Part shown: positions 26,317 to 35,138 of the stretch, piece by piece | How the letters are laid out: each line of letters opens with the position of its first letter | Numbering within the stretch: position 1 is the stretch's first letter | Origin: Hellea sp039977295 | GTDB taxonomy: Bacteria; Pseudomonadota; Alphaproteobacteria; Caulobacterales; Maricaulaceae | NCBI GenBank assembly: GCA_039977295.1 | Contig: JBDWDN010000012.1 | Span: forward strand, 496,001-560,000 | Length of the DNA stretch: 64,000 nt | Reading direction: 5' to 3' | Position numbers and translations under genes: made by a program | The notes under the pieces: generated by a model | Database searches by the model: none | The model's input: only the letters and a program-made list of their open reading frames with translations | What the model was told of the DNA's origin: nothing

Positions 26317-26805
26317 ATGCGAAATGTTATTCTTCTAAGTTTGGTCGGCCTCTCATTATTGTCCTGTCAGCATACGCCGAAAACGGAATTCCCTCTTGGG
26401 CAGCATCCCCTTATAGGATGTTGGGAAAATGAAACCGCCTTAGAGCGTGAAAGCTGGAAGTACGATCCCCATGCCTTGATAATTGGTTACGCAGAATCGC
26501 GAGATACGAAAGGCAATGTTACCTTCTCTGAATTCATGTACTTAAATCGAAGTAATGAGCCAGAAGTTTTGGAGGTTACTGGGCAGGACAATAGTAAAAC
26601 CCGATTCACACGCCGCAAGACTGATGATGCCTATGAATTTCGTTTTGAAAACCCAGACCATGACTATCCACAAGTGATTATGTATACACGTAGCGGTGAT
26701 GCTCTAAACGCCTATATATCTTTGATGGACGGTACCAAAAGAGTCAACTTCGATAAAAAGAAATGCAAAATTCCTTTTAATAAAAGAAAGTTTAATGGAA
26801 ACTGA
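26317..26805 (+). CDS. Hypothetical lipoprotein
   Basis: A 162-residue protein with a lipoprotein signal (hydrophobic residues 4-15, lipobox LLSC17), then a single soluble domain opening HPLIGCWENE and continuing with ESWKYDP. The pattern GCW..E....E.W......L.G resembles small lipocalin/DUF6265-like exported proteins, though I would not assign a family. An AAGGGA site lies before the ATG. The downstream membrane-protein gene begins inside its last codons, so they are co-transcribed. Confidence 0.7.
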   Translation: MRNVILLSLVGLSLLSCQHTPKTEFPLGQHPLIGCWENETALERESWKYDPHALIIGYAESRDTKGNVTFSEFMYLNRSNEPEVLEVTGQDNSKTRFTRRKTDDAYEFRFENPDHDYPQVIMYTRSGDALNAYISLMDGTKRVNFDKKKCKIPFNKRKFNGN

Positions 26806-27193
26806 TATGACGATGAATGAACATATGATGGCGTCACCGACATGGGTTGTAATCTGGATGGGAATTATGGGACTGCTGCATATCGCGGCCATTCCGCTTG
26901 CCTTTAAAGACTGGCGGCCACGTGTCATGGTTATCGTCATGATTATCAATATGGTTTTCATGAGCGGGCTGTTTCATAAATATGGCTATACGCGCATCCT
27001 TGGCCTGTCCCATGTTATATTCTGGACTCCGCTATTGGCTTACCTTTGGAAGACCCGAAATAACAATCCTGACCGCAAATTTACGGGTGTTTTTATAAAG
27101 GTTGCCATTGCGGTTATCTTTATTTCGCTGCTATTCGATTATAGTGATGTGATCAGATATATTCTCGGTGACCGCGCCGTGATGAGTAGTTAG
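26795..27193 (+). CDS. Small integral membrane protein
   Basis: A 132-residue protein with about four hydrophobic segments (roughly residues 17-36, 44-60, 68-86 and 100-120) and a short hydrophilic tail. The family is not recognised. The ATG at 26795 overlaps the end of the lipoprotein gene; a second ATG at 26807 is equally usable. The next gene starts at the base after its stop codon. Confidence 0.65.
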   Translation: METDMTMNEHMMASPTWVVIWMGIMGLLHIAAIPLAFKDWRPRVMVIVMIINMVFMSGLFHKYGYTRILGLSHVIFWTPLLAYLWKTRNNNPDRKFTGVFIKVAIAVIFISLLFDYSDVIRYILGDRAVMSS

Positions 27194-27955
27194 ATGCCAA
27201 GCGAAAAAGTAGAATTTAAAGGGGCCTTTGGCGATACGCTTTCAGCTAAGATAGATTGGCCCGATGAGAGGGAACTTCGCAGCTGGGTTCTCTTTGCACA
27301 TGGTTTTTCTATCGGTAAGGATCTTAAGCCCATTCGCACGATTTCAAAGTCACTTGTTGCTGATGGGTATGGGATGTTGCGCTTTGACTTTACGGGGCTG
27401 GGCGAGTCTGAAGGAAATTTCTCGGATACGAATTTTAGTTCCAATTGCGAGGATATTCGTATGGCCGCAAATTTCTTGCGTGAAAATCACAAAGCGCCTT
27501 GCGTTATGATCGGTCATAGCTTTGGCGGCACGGCGACCCTGAAAGTCGCCGATGAAATCCCCGAATGCAAAGCCGTCGCTACAATCGGTTCGCCTTGCGA
27601 TACGACGCATATTGTCCATCAATTCGCTGATCAGTTAGAAGAGATTGAGGAAGAGGGCGAAGCCAAAGTCCTCCTCGGCGGACGGCCTTTCATAATCAAA
27701 GAACAATTCCTTGAGGACATTGGCAATCAAGATATTGCTAAGGAAATAGCCGATCTTGACCGCGCGCTCATGATTTTCCATTCGCCGCAGGATAAAGTGG
27801 TGAGCATTGACAATGCCGCGCATATTTACGGCAGAGCCCGCCATCCCAAGAGTTTCGTCTCGCTAGACGGGGCCGATCACTTGCTCTTGAAAAACGCCGC
27901 TGACGCCGAATATGTCGCCCATGTTCTGGCCGCCTGGGCACATCGGTATATATAG
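27194..27955 (+). CDS. Alpha/beta-hydrolase, OsmC-partner type
   Basis: A 253-residue cytoplasmic alpha/beta-hydrolase. Oxyanion-hole segment FAHGFSIGKDL near residues 34-44, FDFTGLGESEGNF near 64-76, nucleophile elbow GHSFGGTA near 97-104 (Ser near 99), acid region HSPQDKVVS near 193-201 and the base in DGADHLLL near 220-227. The sequence resembles the hydrolase half of alpha/beta-hydrolase-OsmC fusion proteins; the OsmC half is absent. It starts directly after the membrane-protein gene. Confidence 0.82.
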   Translation: MPSEKVEFKGAFGDTLSAKIDWPDERELRSWVLFAHGFSIGKDLKPIRTISKSLVADGYGMLRFDFTGLGESEGNFSDTNFSSNCEDIRMAANFLRENHKAPCVMIGHSFGGTATLKVADEIPECKAVATIGSPCDTTHIVHQFADQLEEIEEEGEAKVLLGGRPFIIKEQFLEDIGNQDIAKEIADLDRALMIFHSPQDKVVSIDNAAHIYGRARHPKSFVSLDGADHLLLKNAADAEYVAHVLAAWAHRYI

Positions 27956-27984
27956 ACCTTGATTTACGTGCTTTAGCGCTTACA

Positions 27985-28002
27985 TATGCAACTAATTGCA
28001 TA
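27985..28002. promoter_or_regulatory. 18-bp palindromic operator before the OYE gene
   Basis: TATGCAA, CTAA, TTGCATA forms a palindrome 23 bases before the start codon at 28025. Its size and position fit a repressor site (HxlR/MarR/TetR type), but no regulator gene is adjacent. Confidence 0.55.
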
Positions 28003-28024
28003 ATCTCCAATCTAAGGTTCTTCT

Positions 28025-29119
28025 ATGTCATCGTCTCTTTTTCGCCCTTTTGAATGCCGCGGCCTTAAGCTGCCTAACCGTTTTGTTATGGCGCCGATGA
28101 CGCGCAGTTTTTCGCCAGATGGCGTCCCCGGCGAGAATGTCGCGCAATATTATGAACGCCGCGCAGCTGCCGATGTTGGGCTTATCTTGACTGAGGGTAC
28201 GGTCAATGACCGTCCTGGGTCTGCAAATGATTCTAACTATCCTCAATTCCACGGCGACGCGGCCCTAAAAGGGTGGAAAAATGTTGTCGATAAAGTTCAT
28301 GGCAAGGGCGGAAAAATTGCGCCGCAGCTTTGGCATGTTGGCATGGTGCGTAAACCGGGCACAGGCCATAATCCAGAGGCGCAAAGTGATAGCCCATCCG
28401 GCGTCACCCATACAGGCAAATCCGTTATGGACTCGCCATCCGATGAAGAGGTCGCGGATATGGTGAGCTCTTACGCGCGCTCTGCAAAATCGGCGAAAGA
28501 GCTCGGCTTTGACGCTATCGAAATACACGGCGCGCATGGCTATCTTATCGATCAATTCTTCTGGGACGTGATGAATAAACGCGAAGGTAAATATGGCGGC
28601 GACTTATTAGACCGTGCGGAATTTGCGGGCGATGTTATTCGCGAATGCCGCAAAGCCGTCGGTGAGGATATGCCCATCATCTTGCGCTGGTCACAATGGA
28701 AGCAGCAGGATTATGCGGCGCGCCTCGTCGAGACTCCAAAAGAGATGGAAGCCTTCCTGAAAGTCTTCGTTGATGCGGGAGTCGATATTCTTCATTGTTC
28801 ACAGCGTCGTTTCTGGGAACCAGAATTTGAAGGCTCTGATTTAAATCTTGCGGGCTGGGCTAAGAAACTCACAGGACTACCGACAATGTCCGTTGGGTCT
28901 GTGGGCCTAAATGGCGATTTCTTCGGCGCATTTGCAGGGCAAAGCTCAGAAGCGGCCTCGCTGGATAAACTCTTTGAAATGATGGACCGCGGCGACTTTG
29001 ACCTTATTGCCGTTGGCCGCGCGCTCCTTCAGGACCCAGAATGGGTCAGTAAAGTCAAAGAGGGCCGCATGGATGAGCTTAAAGATTATAACGGCAAAGC
29101 CCTCGCGACCCTTTACTAA
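28025..29119 (+). CDS. NADH:flavin oxidoreductase, old yellow enzyme family
   Basis: FMN-dependent oxidoreductase of 364 residues with a TIM-barrel pattern. It opens LFRPFECRGLKLPNRFVMAPMTRSF, has QLWHVGMVRKP, the active-site HGAHGYLIDQFFWD near 168-181 (the usual HxxH pair is H168/H171), and the C-terminal phosphate-binding LIAVGRALLQDPEW. OYE enzymes reduce activated alkenes, quinones and nitro compounds; the native substrate is unknown. It is followed after 27 bases by a VOC gene and preceded by a palindromic operator, suggesting an inducible electrophile or xenobiotic response. Confidence 0.93.
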   Translation: MSSSLFRPFECRGLKLPNRFVMAPMTRSFSPDGVPGENVAQYYERRAAADVGLILTEGTVNDRPGSANDSNYPQFHGDAALKGWKNVVDKVHGKGGKIAPQLWHVGMVRKPGTGHNPEAQSDSPSGVTHTGKSVMDSPSDEEVADMVSSYARSAKSAKELGFDAIEIHGAHGYLIDQFFWDVMNKREGKYGGDLLDRAEFAGDVIRECRKAVGEDMPIILRWSQWKQQDYAARLVETPKEMEAFLKVFVDAGVDILHCSQRRFWEPEFEGSDLNLAGWAKKLTGLPTMSVGSVGLNGDFFGAFAGQSSEAASLDKLFEMMDRGDFDLIAVGRALLQDPEWVSKVKEGRMDELKDYNGKALATLY

Positions 29120-29146
29120 AACGACACTTAAAAAACGGAGACTTTT

Positions 29147-29524
29147 ATGTTCAGCCACATTATGCTTGGAGCCGATGATATCGAAGCTTCAAAAACGTTT
29201 TATGACGCCGCTCTCGGCACGCTTGGCGTTCGCCCTGGCCGTGTAGACCCCAAAGGACGCGCTATGTATATGCATGGTGGCAGCATCTTTATGTTGTCTA
29301 ACCCGATAGACGGGCAGCCGGCGACACACGCGAATGGCAGCACATATGGATTCGCGGCTGCCTCCACAGAAGAAGCTGACGCCTTTCACAAAGCAGGCTT
29401 GGAGAACGGCGGAACAGCGATTGAAGATCCGCCCGGATGGCGCGAAGGCAGCGGTATGAAATTATATCTGGCGTATTTACGCGATCCAGCCGGGAATAAA
29501 GTCTGCGCGATGTATCAGGGCTAG
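29147..29524 (+). CDS. VOC-fold (glyoxalase-like) protein
   Basis: A 125-residue VOC protein: MFSHIMLGADDIEASKTFYDAAL at the start, a second module with YGFAAASTEEADAFHKAGLENGG, and LAYLRDPAGNKVCAMYQG at the end. The last segment has Val-Cys-Ala where a metal-binding Glu is often found, so metal chelation may be altered. A GGAG site precedes the ATG. It is probably co-transcribed with the OYE gene. Confidence 0.85.
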   Translation: MFSHIMLGADDIEASKTFYDAALGTLGVRPGRVDPKGRAMYMHGGSIFMLSNPIDGQPATHANGSTYGFAAASTEEADAFHKAGLENGGTAIEDPPGWREGSGMKLYLAYLRDPAGNKVCAMYQG

Positions 29525-29544
29525 CTCACGCTTGATTTAAAATT

Positions 29545-29695
29545 GTAGGGTGTGATTAGTTTGTGTTTCCTTCGCGTTTTGTAAAACCGCTGAGGAAATA
29601 CAGACGTAATCCACCGATTTTAGGTGCAGAGTATCAAGACAATGGTGGATTACGCCCTCGGTTCCTAATGGAACCGCGACCTAATCACACCCTAC
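29545..29695. repeat. Cloverleaf-like palindromic element
   Basis: A perfect 15-base outer stem (29545-29559 with 29681-29695, GTAGGGTGTGATTAG and its complement) encloses three separate hairpins: 29563-29601 (TTTCCT/AGGAAA plus flanking pairs), 29605-29654 (11-base perfect stem CGTAATCCACC) and 29659-29676 (CGGTTCC/GGAACCG, loop TAAT). It occupies the gap between the VOC gene and parC and has no convincing coding content. Small non-autonomous element or structured RNA; origin unknown. Confidence 0.75.
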
Positions 29696-29794
29696 GCGTT
29701 ATTCGTCTTGCAATAAATCCCAGCAATCCATCAGCCCTCTATAGAGCCTAGGCGATTGCCCCGCTATATTGGGCGCGAATCACATGAGATATAG

Positions 29795-32056
29795 ATGACT
29801 GACGATACGACTACCGATGGCGGCCTGCCCGAAGACGGTGTGCTGGAAGAGCATATTGATGATGCTTTGTCCTCACGCTATTTGGCCTATGCGCTTTCGA
29901 CGATTACGCAGCGGGCCCTGCCAGATGTGCGCGACGGGCTAAAGCCTGTTCATCGCCGTATTCTTTATGCAATGCGCCAGCTAAAGCTGAATCCTGAAAA
30001 CGGGCATAAGAAATGTGCGCGGATTGTGGGTGACGTAATGGGTCAATATCACCCTCATGGTGATGCCTCGATCTATGACGCGCTTGTAAAGCTTAGCCAG
30101 AGCTTTTCCGCGCGTTATCCTCTTGTCGACGGGCAGGGGAACTTTGGTAATATTGACGGCGATAGCCCCGCGGCGATGCGTTATACCGAAGCCAAGATGA
30201 CAGCAGCGGGCGTGGCGTTGCTTGAGGGCCTTGAAGAAGACGCCGTTGATTTTATCCCGACCTATAATGAGGAAGATGAAGAGCCTGTGGTGCTACCTGC
30301 GGGCTTCCCAAATTTACTGGCTAATGGGTCCACAGGGATCGCCGTGGGGATGGCGACCTCCATTCCGCCGCATAATGCAGCAGAGATTTGTTCTGCGGCG
30401 CTGCACCTGATTAAGACGCCAGATGCGCGTATTTCGACTTTAATGAATTACATCAAAGGCCCAGATCTTCCGACAGGCGGAATTATTGTCGAGTCCCCTG
30501 AAGCTATGCTTGAAGCCTATAAAACGGGTAGGGGCAGCTTTAAGGTGCGGTCGCGCTGGCACAAAGAAGACCTTGGCCGCGGCATGTATCAGATTGTTGT
30601 TACAGAAGTTCCGTATCAGGTGCAAAAATCTCGCCTGATTGAGAAACTCGCCGAAGTTATTGAGACGAAAAAAGCGCCTTGGCTCGAAGATGTGCGCGAT
30701 GAATCGGCTGAGGATATTCGGATTATCTTAGAGCCTAAGAGTAAAAATATAGACCCTGAATTGCTGATGGAAAGCTTGTTCAAGATTACTGATCTTGAGA
30801 GCCGAACATCGCTCAATATGAATGTGCTCGACGCGACCCGTACGCCGCGCGTCATGGATTTGCGTGAAGTTATTCAAGCCTTCCTAGATCACCGCCGCGT
30901 TGTGTTGCAGCGCCGGTCTCGTCAGCGCCTCGGTAAAATCGAAGACCGTATGGAGGTGCTAGACGGTTACCGTATTGCCTTCCTTAACTTGGACGAAGTT
31001 ATTCGGATTATTCGTTTCGAGGATGAACCCAAAAAGGAACTGATCGCCGCCTTTAAGCTAACAGAACGTCAAGCCGACGCCATTTTGAACATGCGTTTGC
31101 GGGCTTTGAATAAACTTCAAGAAATTGAGATTAAGACAGAGTTTGATACTTTAGCGCTAGAAAAAGCTGAGATCGAATCCTTGCTCGGGTCTGAGAAAAA
31201 GCAATGGGATAAGATTGCGGAGCAGGTCAAAGCTGTTCGTGACGCTTATGGCCCTAAAACCAAGATCGGCGCGCGCCGCACGACATTTGCTCTCGCGCCT
31301 GAAATCGATATCGATTTCGCCACAGCCTTTATCCAAAAAGAGCCTGTGACAGTTGTGCTGTCTGATAAGGGCTGGATACGTGCCTTAAAGGGCCATGTCT
31401 CAGACACGTCTTCGATTAAGTTCAAAGATGGAGATAGCGCGGCCTTTATCGTGCCGTGCCAAACAACAGATAAAGTCATCCTTTTTGCCTCTAATGGTAA
31501 GTTCTACACAATAGGCGCGGATAAATTACCGGGCGGGCGCGGAAATGGTGAACCCATCCGTCTTATGATTGATCTGGAAAATGATCATACGCCTATCGGT
31601 TTGTTCCTTCATAATCCCGAACGGCAATTACTTATTGCAAGCACTGAAGGCTATGGTTTCCGCGTCAAAGAATCTGACATCATTGCCTCAACCAAAGGGG
31701 GGCGCAAGACGCTCAACGTTAAAGGCGAGGCAGAGGCAGTGCGCTGCGTCGAGATTGCCGGCGAGAAGATAGCCGTTATCGGCGAGAACCGTAAAATATT
31801 GGTCTTTGACATTGACGAGCTGCCTGAGATGGCCCGCGGCAAAGGCGTTCGTTTGCAGAAATATAAAGATGGCGGCTTGGCTGATGTTACAACATTTACA
31901 GCGCTTGAGGGATTGAGCTTTGTGGACAGTTCCGGCCGCACGAACTCCGTTGCGGATTGGAATATTTTAGAGGGTAAAAGAGCCGGGGCCGGACGTATGG
32001 CCCCAAGGGGCTTCTCTCGCCAAGGGGTGTTCGCGCCGGATAAGCGGTTGAAATAG
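29795..32056 (+). CDS. parC: DNA topoisomerase IV subunit A
   Basis: ParC decatenates daughter chromosomes with ParE. The 753 residues begin with the family's acidic leader, then YLAYALSTITQRALPDVRDGLKPVHRRILYAM. The catalytic tyrosine is in AAMRYTEAKMT, near residue 131. The C-terminal half carries a short set of beta-pinwheel repeats (KGWIRALKGH, ASTEGYGFRVKESDI, GRTNSVADWNI). The length and shortened C-terminal domain favour ParC over GyrA. Its terminator is at 32081-32110. Confidence 0.95.
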   Translation: MTDDTTTDGGLPEDGVLEEHIDDALSSRYLAYALSTITQRALPDVRDGLKPVHRRILYAMRQLKLNPENGHKKCARIVGDVMGQYHPHGDASIYDALVKLSQSFSARYPLVDGQGNFGNIDGDSPAAMRYTEAKMTAAGVALLEGLEEDAVDFIPTYNEEDEEPVVLPAGFPNLLANGSTGIAVGMATSIPPHNAAEICSAALHLIKTPDARISTLMNYIKGPDLPTGGIIVESPEAMLEAYKTGRGSFKVRSRWHKEDLGRGMYQIVVTEVPYQVQKSRLIEKLAEVIETKKAPWLEDVRDESAEDIRIILEPKSKNIDPELLMESLFKITDLESRTSLNMNVLDATRTPRVMDLREVIQAFLDHRRVVLQRRSRQRLGKIEDRMEVLDGYRIAFLNLDEVIRIIRFEDEPKKELIAAFKLTERQADAILNMRLRALNKLQEIEIKTEFDTLALEKAEIESLLGSEKKQWDKIAEQVKAVRDAYGPKTKIGARRTTFALAPEIDIDFATAFIQKEPVTVVLSDKGWIRALKGHVSDTSSIKFKDGDSAAFIVPCQTTDKVILFASNGKFYTIGADKLPGGRGNGEPIRLMIDLENDHTPIGLFLHNPERQLLIASTEGYGFRVKESDIIASTKGGRKTLNVKGEAEAVRCVEIAGEKIAVIGENRKILVFDIDELPEMARGKGVRLQKYKDGGLADVTTFTALEGLSFVDSSGRTNSVADWNILEGKRAGAGRMAPRGFSRQGVFAPDKRLK

Positions 32057-32080
32057 ATTCTAAGGTGAAAGTAAGACACA

Positions 32081-32110
32081 AAAAAACCCGGTTCTGAACC
32101 GGGTTTTCTT
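32081..32110. terminator. Bidirectional terminator between parC and the M16 peptidase gene
   Basis: AAAACCCGGTTC and GAACCGGGTTTT pair almost completely and are flanked by A and T runs, serving parC on the plus strand and the peptidase gene on the minus strand. Confidence 0.88.
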
Positions 32111-32173
32111 TTGGGTTAAGTTCCCGCTATTGCATTTTTCAACACGCAGCGCGGGGATGACTAGCCTTATGGT

Positions 32174-35068
32174 CTATTTAACGACGTTACCGTCTGCGTC
32201 CATTTCAACAACCGGATAGCCTAGAGCTTCCACTTCAGCCATATATTTGGCTTTGTCACCGACCACGACCATGATCATTTCATCAAGGTTAAGGTGCTTG
32301 GCGGCTAGAGCATCGATGTCCGCTTTGCTCATGCCTTGTAGAATGTCGGACTGTTCATCGACATGGCTGGCCTTAAGGCTATAGGTGGCCATTCTAGAGA
32401 GGAAGCCAAGTTTTTGTCTTGGCGTCTCATAAGCGCGGGCGTCTGATTGACCAATGGCGGCCTTAGTGAAGGTGAGTTCTTCAGGCGTTATACCGCTTTC
32501 ATAATAGCCTTCTATTTCTTTGACGAACTCTTTAATTGACGCGGCTGTTGCGTCAGCGCGCACGGCTGCGCCTGCACGGTACCAGCCTGAAGTTTCATTT
32601 CCGCTGAAGAATGAGCGTGCGCCATAGGTGTAGCCCTTATCTTCACGAAGGTTGAGGTTGATCCGGCTATTAAAGGCCCGCCCTAGAGGGAAATTCATCA
32701 GGCCAGCGCGATAATATTCACCTGTCGCATCATAAGGCAATGCCCGCTTGCCAATCCGGATTTCGCTTTGCGCGGCATCTGGTTTATCAACGAAATAAAG
32801 GGTTCCGGCTTCGAGCTGAGGGAAGGGCTTCATGGTTGACGCCGCAACGTCGTCGCCGCTCCAATTGCTTAAAGGGCCGAGCGCTTTTTTCATCGCCGCT
32901 TCGCCTAGATCACTCACAGCAATCACAGAAGCAATTTTGGGTGAATAATGAGAGGCATAAAATGCTTTAGCATCAGCAAGCGTGAGGTTTTCAACCGTGG
33001 CTTCAGTTCCGCTATTAGAATAAGCGGTTGGATTATCAGCGCCGTAGACCAGCTTGTTGAACAGATTACTGGCCGTGACAGAAGCTTGCTTCTTTGAGGC
33101 TTTGATGCCTTGAATAGTATTAGCTTTATCACGGTCGAAATCAGCTTGATCGAATTTTGGTTCCATCAAACGCTCCATGGCGATGGCCATAGTTGCGTCC
33201 AAATTCTTGGTCAAAGTTCTAACGCGCATTGTTGAGAATGTATCGCCAGCACTGAAACTCACAGAAGAGCCAAGCTTGGCGAGGTCATTAGAGATTTCCT
33301 CCGCTGTGCGCTTCATTGTCGCTTCATTAAGAAGACCCGCTGTTAAGCTGGCGAGACCTAGCTTATCGAGTGTTTCATGGCTTTGACCAGCTTTGATACG
33401 GAGGGAAATTGTTGTTGTCGGAACTTCCGTATTGCGAGCGCCTAAAACCTCAATGCCGTCGCCAACAGAGAATGTGTAGGTGTCAGGTGCTTTTATGGAT
33501 GGATTATTCGCGCCTGCTGGCGGCACCTCTGCACGGTTAAGCCCTTCAGGATCAGTAGGACGTGTCCATTCAAAATCGCTGCTATCTGCGGTTTCTGGTA
33601 GGGTGCGCTGATAACGATCCCAAGTATCGGCGGCCGCGATCATTTCGGGCTTACCTTTAGGGACAATTGACATGATAACCGAAGGCTTGTTTTTGATATA
33701 TTTTTCATAAACGCGCATAACATCGGCTTTGGTGACATTTTCATAACGCGCAATATCATCGCCAATGCCGTTAGGATTGTCACGATAGGTCTCATAGGCC
33801 GCGAGCTGAGAAATTTTACCTGAAACTGACTCTAACCCGTAGATTAATCCGCTAACGATATCGGACTTAACGCGGGTGAGATCGTCATCTTCCACGCCGC
33901 GCGTTTCAAACTCAGTAAAGCTCTCGCGCACGATTGTCTCGATCTCGGCTAAGCCTTTGACCTTTGCAGGGTTGGGACGGATTAAAATGTGGAATGTACA
34001 GCTAATTTCTTGGCAGCGGTGAAAGTTCACGGCCGCTACAGCTAAGCCAGGCTTTTGCAAGTTTTTATAAAGAAGGGAGGTTTGACCGCCGCCCATAATG
34101 TTTTCAAGAACATCCAATGGGGCTTGGTCAGGATGGTTGGCGCTCACTGTTGGCCACACCATATTAAGCTCTGGAAGCTGAATGTTATCTTCGAGAGAAA
34201 TGTAGCGGTCTTTATCTAATGTAACGATATCTTTCTTTGGCTTGTCAATCTCAGGGCCTGCTGGGATAGTTCCAAAATAAGTCTTGATCCATTCTAGCGT
34301 TTGAGTTTCGTCCAAGTCTCCGCCGATAGTGAGTGTCGCATTGTTAGGGCCATACCAATCGAGAAAGAACTTCTTAAGATCATTCAAATTGGCACGGTCA
34401 AGATCTTCGAGATAACCGATTGTTGACCAGCTATAAGGATGTCCCTCTGGATACATAGCTTCGCCAATACGTTCAAAGCGAAGTCCATAGGGTTGATTGT
34501 CGACGCGCTGACCGCGTTCATTTTTTACTGTGTCGCGCTGAACTTCAAATTTTTCTTGCGTTACGGCGTCTAGGAAAAAGCCCATACGGTCGGCTTCTAG
34601 CCAGAGCATTTTCTCAAGCTGGTTGGAGGGAACAGTTTGGTAATAATTTGTGCGGTCGCCATTTGTTGAACCGTTCAGCGTACCGCCTGATTCCGTAATG
34701 AGTTTAAAATGCTGCTCGTCGGCGACATTTTCGGAGCCTTGGAACAGCATATGCTCAAAGAAATGAGCAAAGCCGGAACGTCCAACTTCTTCGCGGCCAG
34801 AACCTACGTGATAGGTAACATCTACGTGGACGAGCGGGTCGGACTTGTCTTGGTGGAGAACAACGGTCAAGCCATTGTCTAATTTATATTTCTTATAAGG
34901 GATGACGACCTCATCACCTTTTTTGCTGACTGTTTCTAGTAAGGTCACGCCGGTAGGCAGTTTAACTTGAGCCACTTTGGTAGCGGCGTCTTTGGCAGTG
35001 TTTTCTGCGCCTTGGCAAGCCGCGAGCATTAAAGCGACGCTGACCGATAGTAATAGCTTTTTAGTCAT
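32174..35068 (-). CDS. M16 family zinc peptidase, lipoprotein, two-domain
   Basis: A 964-residue insulinase-family protein with a lipoprotein signal (LAAC18). The first M16 half has the inverted zinc motif HFFEH at 102-106, with a distal Glu in KNERGQRV. The second half, from about 500, has lost the zinc motif (TISLRIKAGQSHETLDKLGLAS), as in other tandem-M16 proteins. This is the pattern of PqqL/YhjJ-like periplasmic peptidases in Gram-negative bacteria. A perfect AGGAGG site precedes the ATG. Its substrates are unknown. Confidence 0.93.
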   Translation of the reverse strand: MTKKLLLSVSVALMLAACQGAENTAKDAATKVAQVKLPTGVTLLETVSKKGDEVVIPYKKYKLDNGLTVVLHQDKSDPLVHVDVTYHVGSGREEVGRSGFAHFFEHMLFQGSENVADEQHFKLITESGGTLNGSTNGDRTNYYQTVPSNQLEKMLWLEADRMGFFLDAVTQEKFEVQRDTVKNERGQRVDNQPYGLRFERIGEAMYPEGHPYSWSTIGYLEDLDRANLNDLKKFFLDWYGPNNATLTIGGDLDETQTLEWIKTYFGTIPAGPEIDKPKKDIVTLDKDRYISLEDNIQLPELNMVWPTVSANHPDQAPLDVLENIMGGGQTSLLYKNLQKPGLAVAAVNFHRCQEISCTFHILIRPNPAKVKGLAEIETIVRESFTEFETRGVEDDDLTRVKSDIVSGLIYGLESVSGKISQLAAYETYRDNPNGIGDDIARYENVTKADVMRVYEKYIKNKPSVIMSIVPKGKPEMIAAADTWDRYQRTLPETADSSDFEWTRPTDPEGLNRAEVPPAGANNPSIKAPDTYTFSVGDGIEVLGARNTEVPTTTISLRIKAGQSHETLDKLGLASLTAGLLNEATMKRTAEEISNDLAKLGSSVSFSAGDTFSTMRVRTLTKNLDATMAIAMERLMEPKFDQADFDRDKANTIQGIKASKKQASVTASNLFNKLVYGADNPTAYSNSGTEATVENLTLADAKAFYASHYSPKIASVIAVSDLGEAAMKKALGPLSNWSGDDVAASTMKPFPQLEAGTLYFVDKPDAAQSEIRIGKRALPYDATGEYYRAGLMNFPLGRAFNSRINLNLREDKGYTYGARSFFSGNETSGWYRAGAAVRADATAASIKEFVKEIEGYYESGITPEELTFTKAAIGQSDARAYETPRQKLGFLSRMATYSLKASHVDEQSDILQGMSKADIDALAAKHLNLDEMIMVVVGDKAKYMAEVEALGYPVVEMDADGNVVK

Positions 35069-35138
35069 GGGAGTCCTCCTAATAGGTCGTATATAGATGT
35101 TATTATTGATTATCGATATGCCCTATAAAGAGGATTGC

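Noticed and set aside
29563..29751. A 62-codon plus-strand reading across the cloverleaf element
   Set aside because: No ribosome site, atypical composition and full overlap with palindromic DNA.
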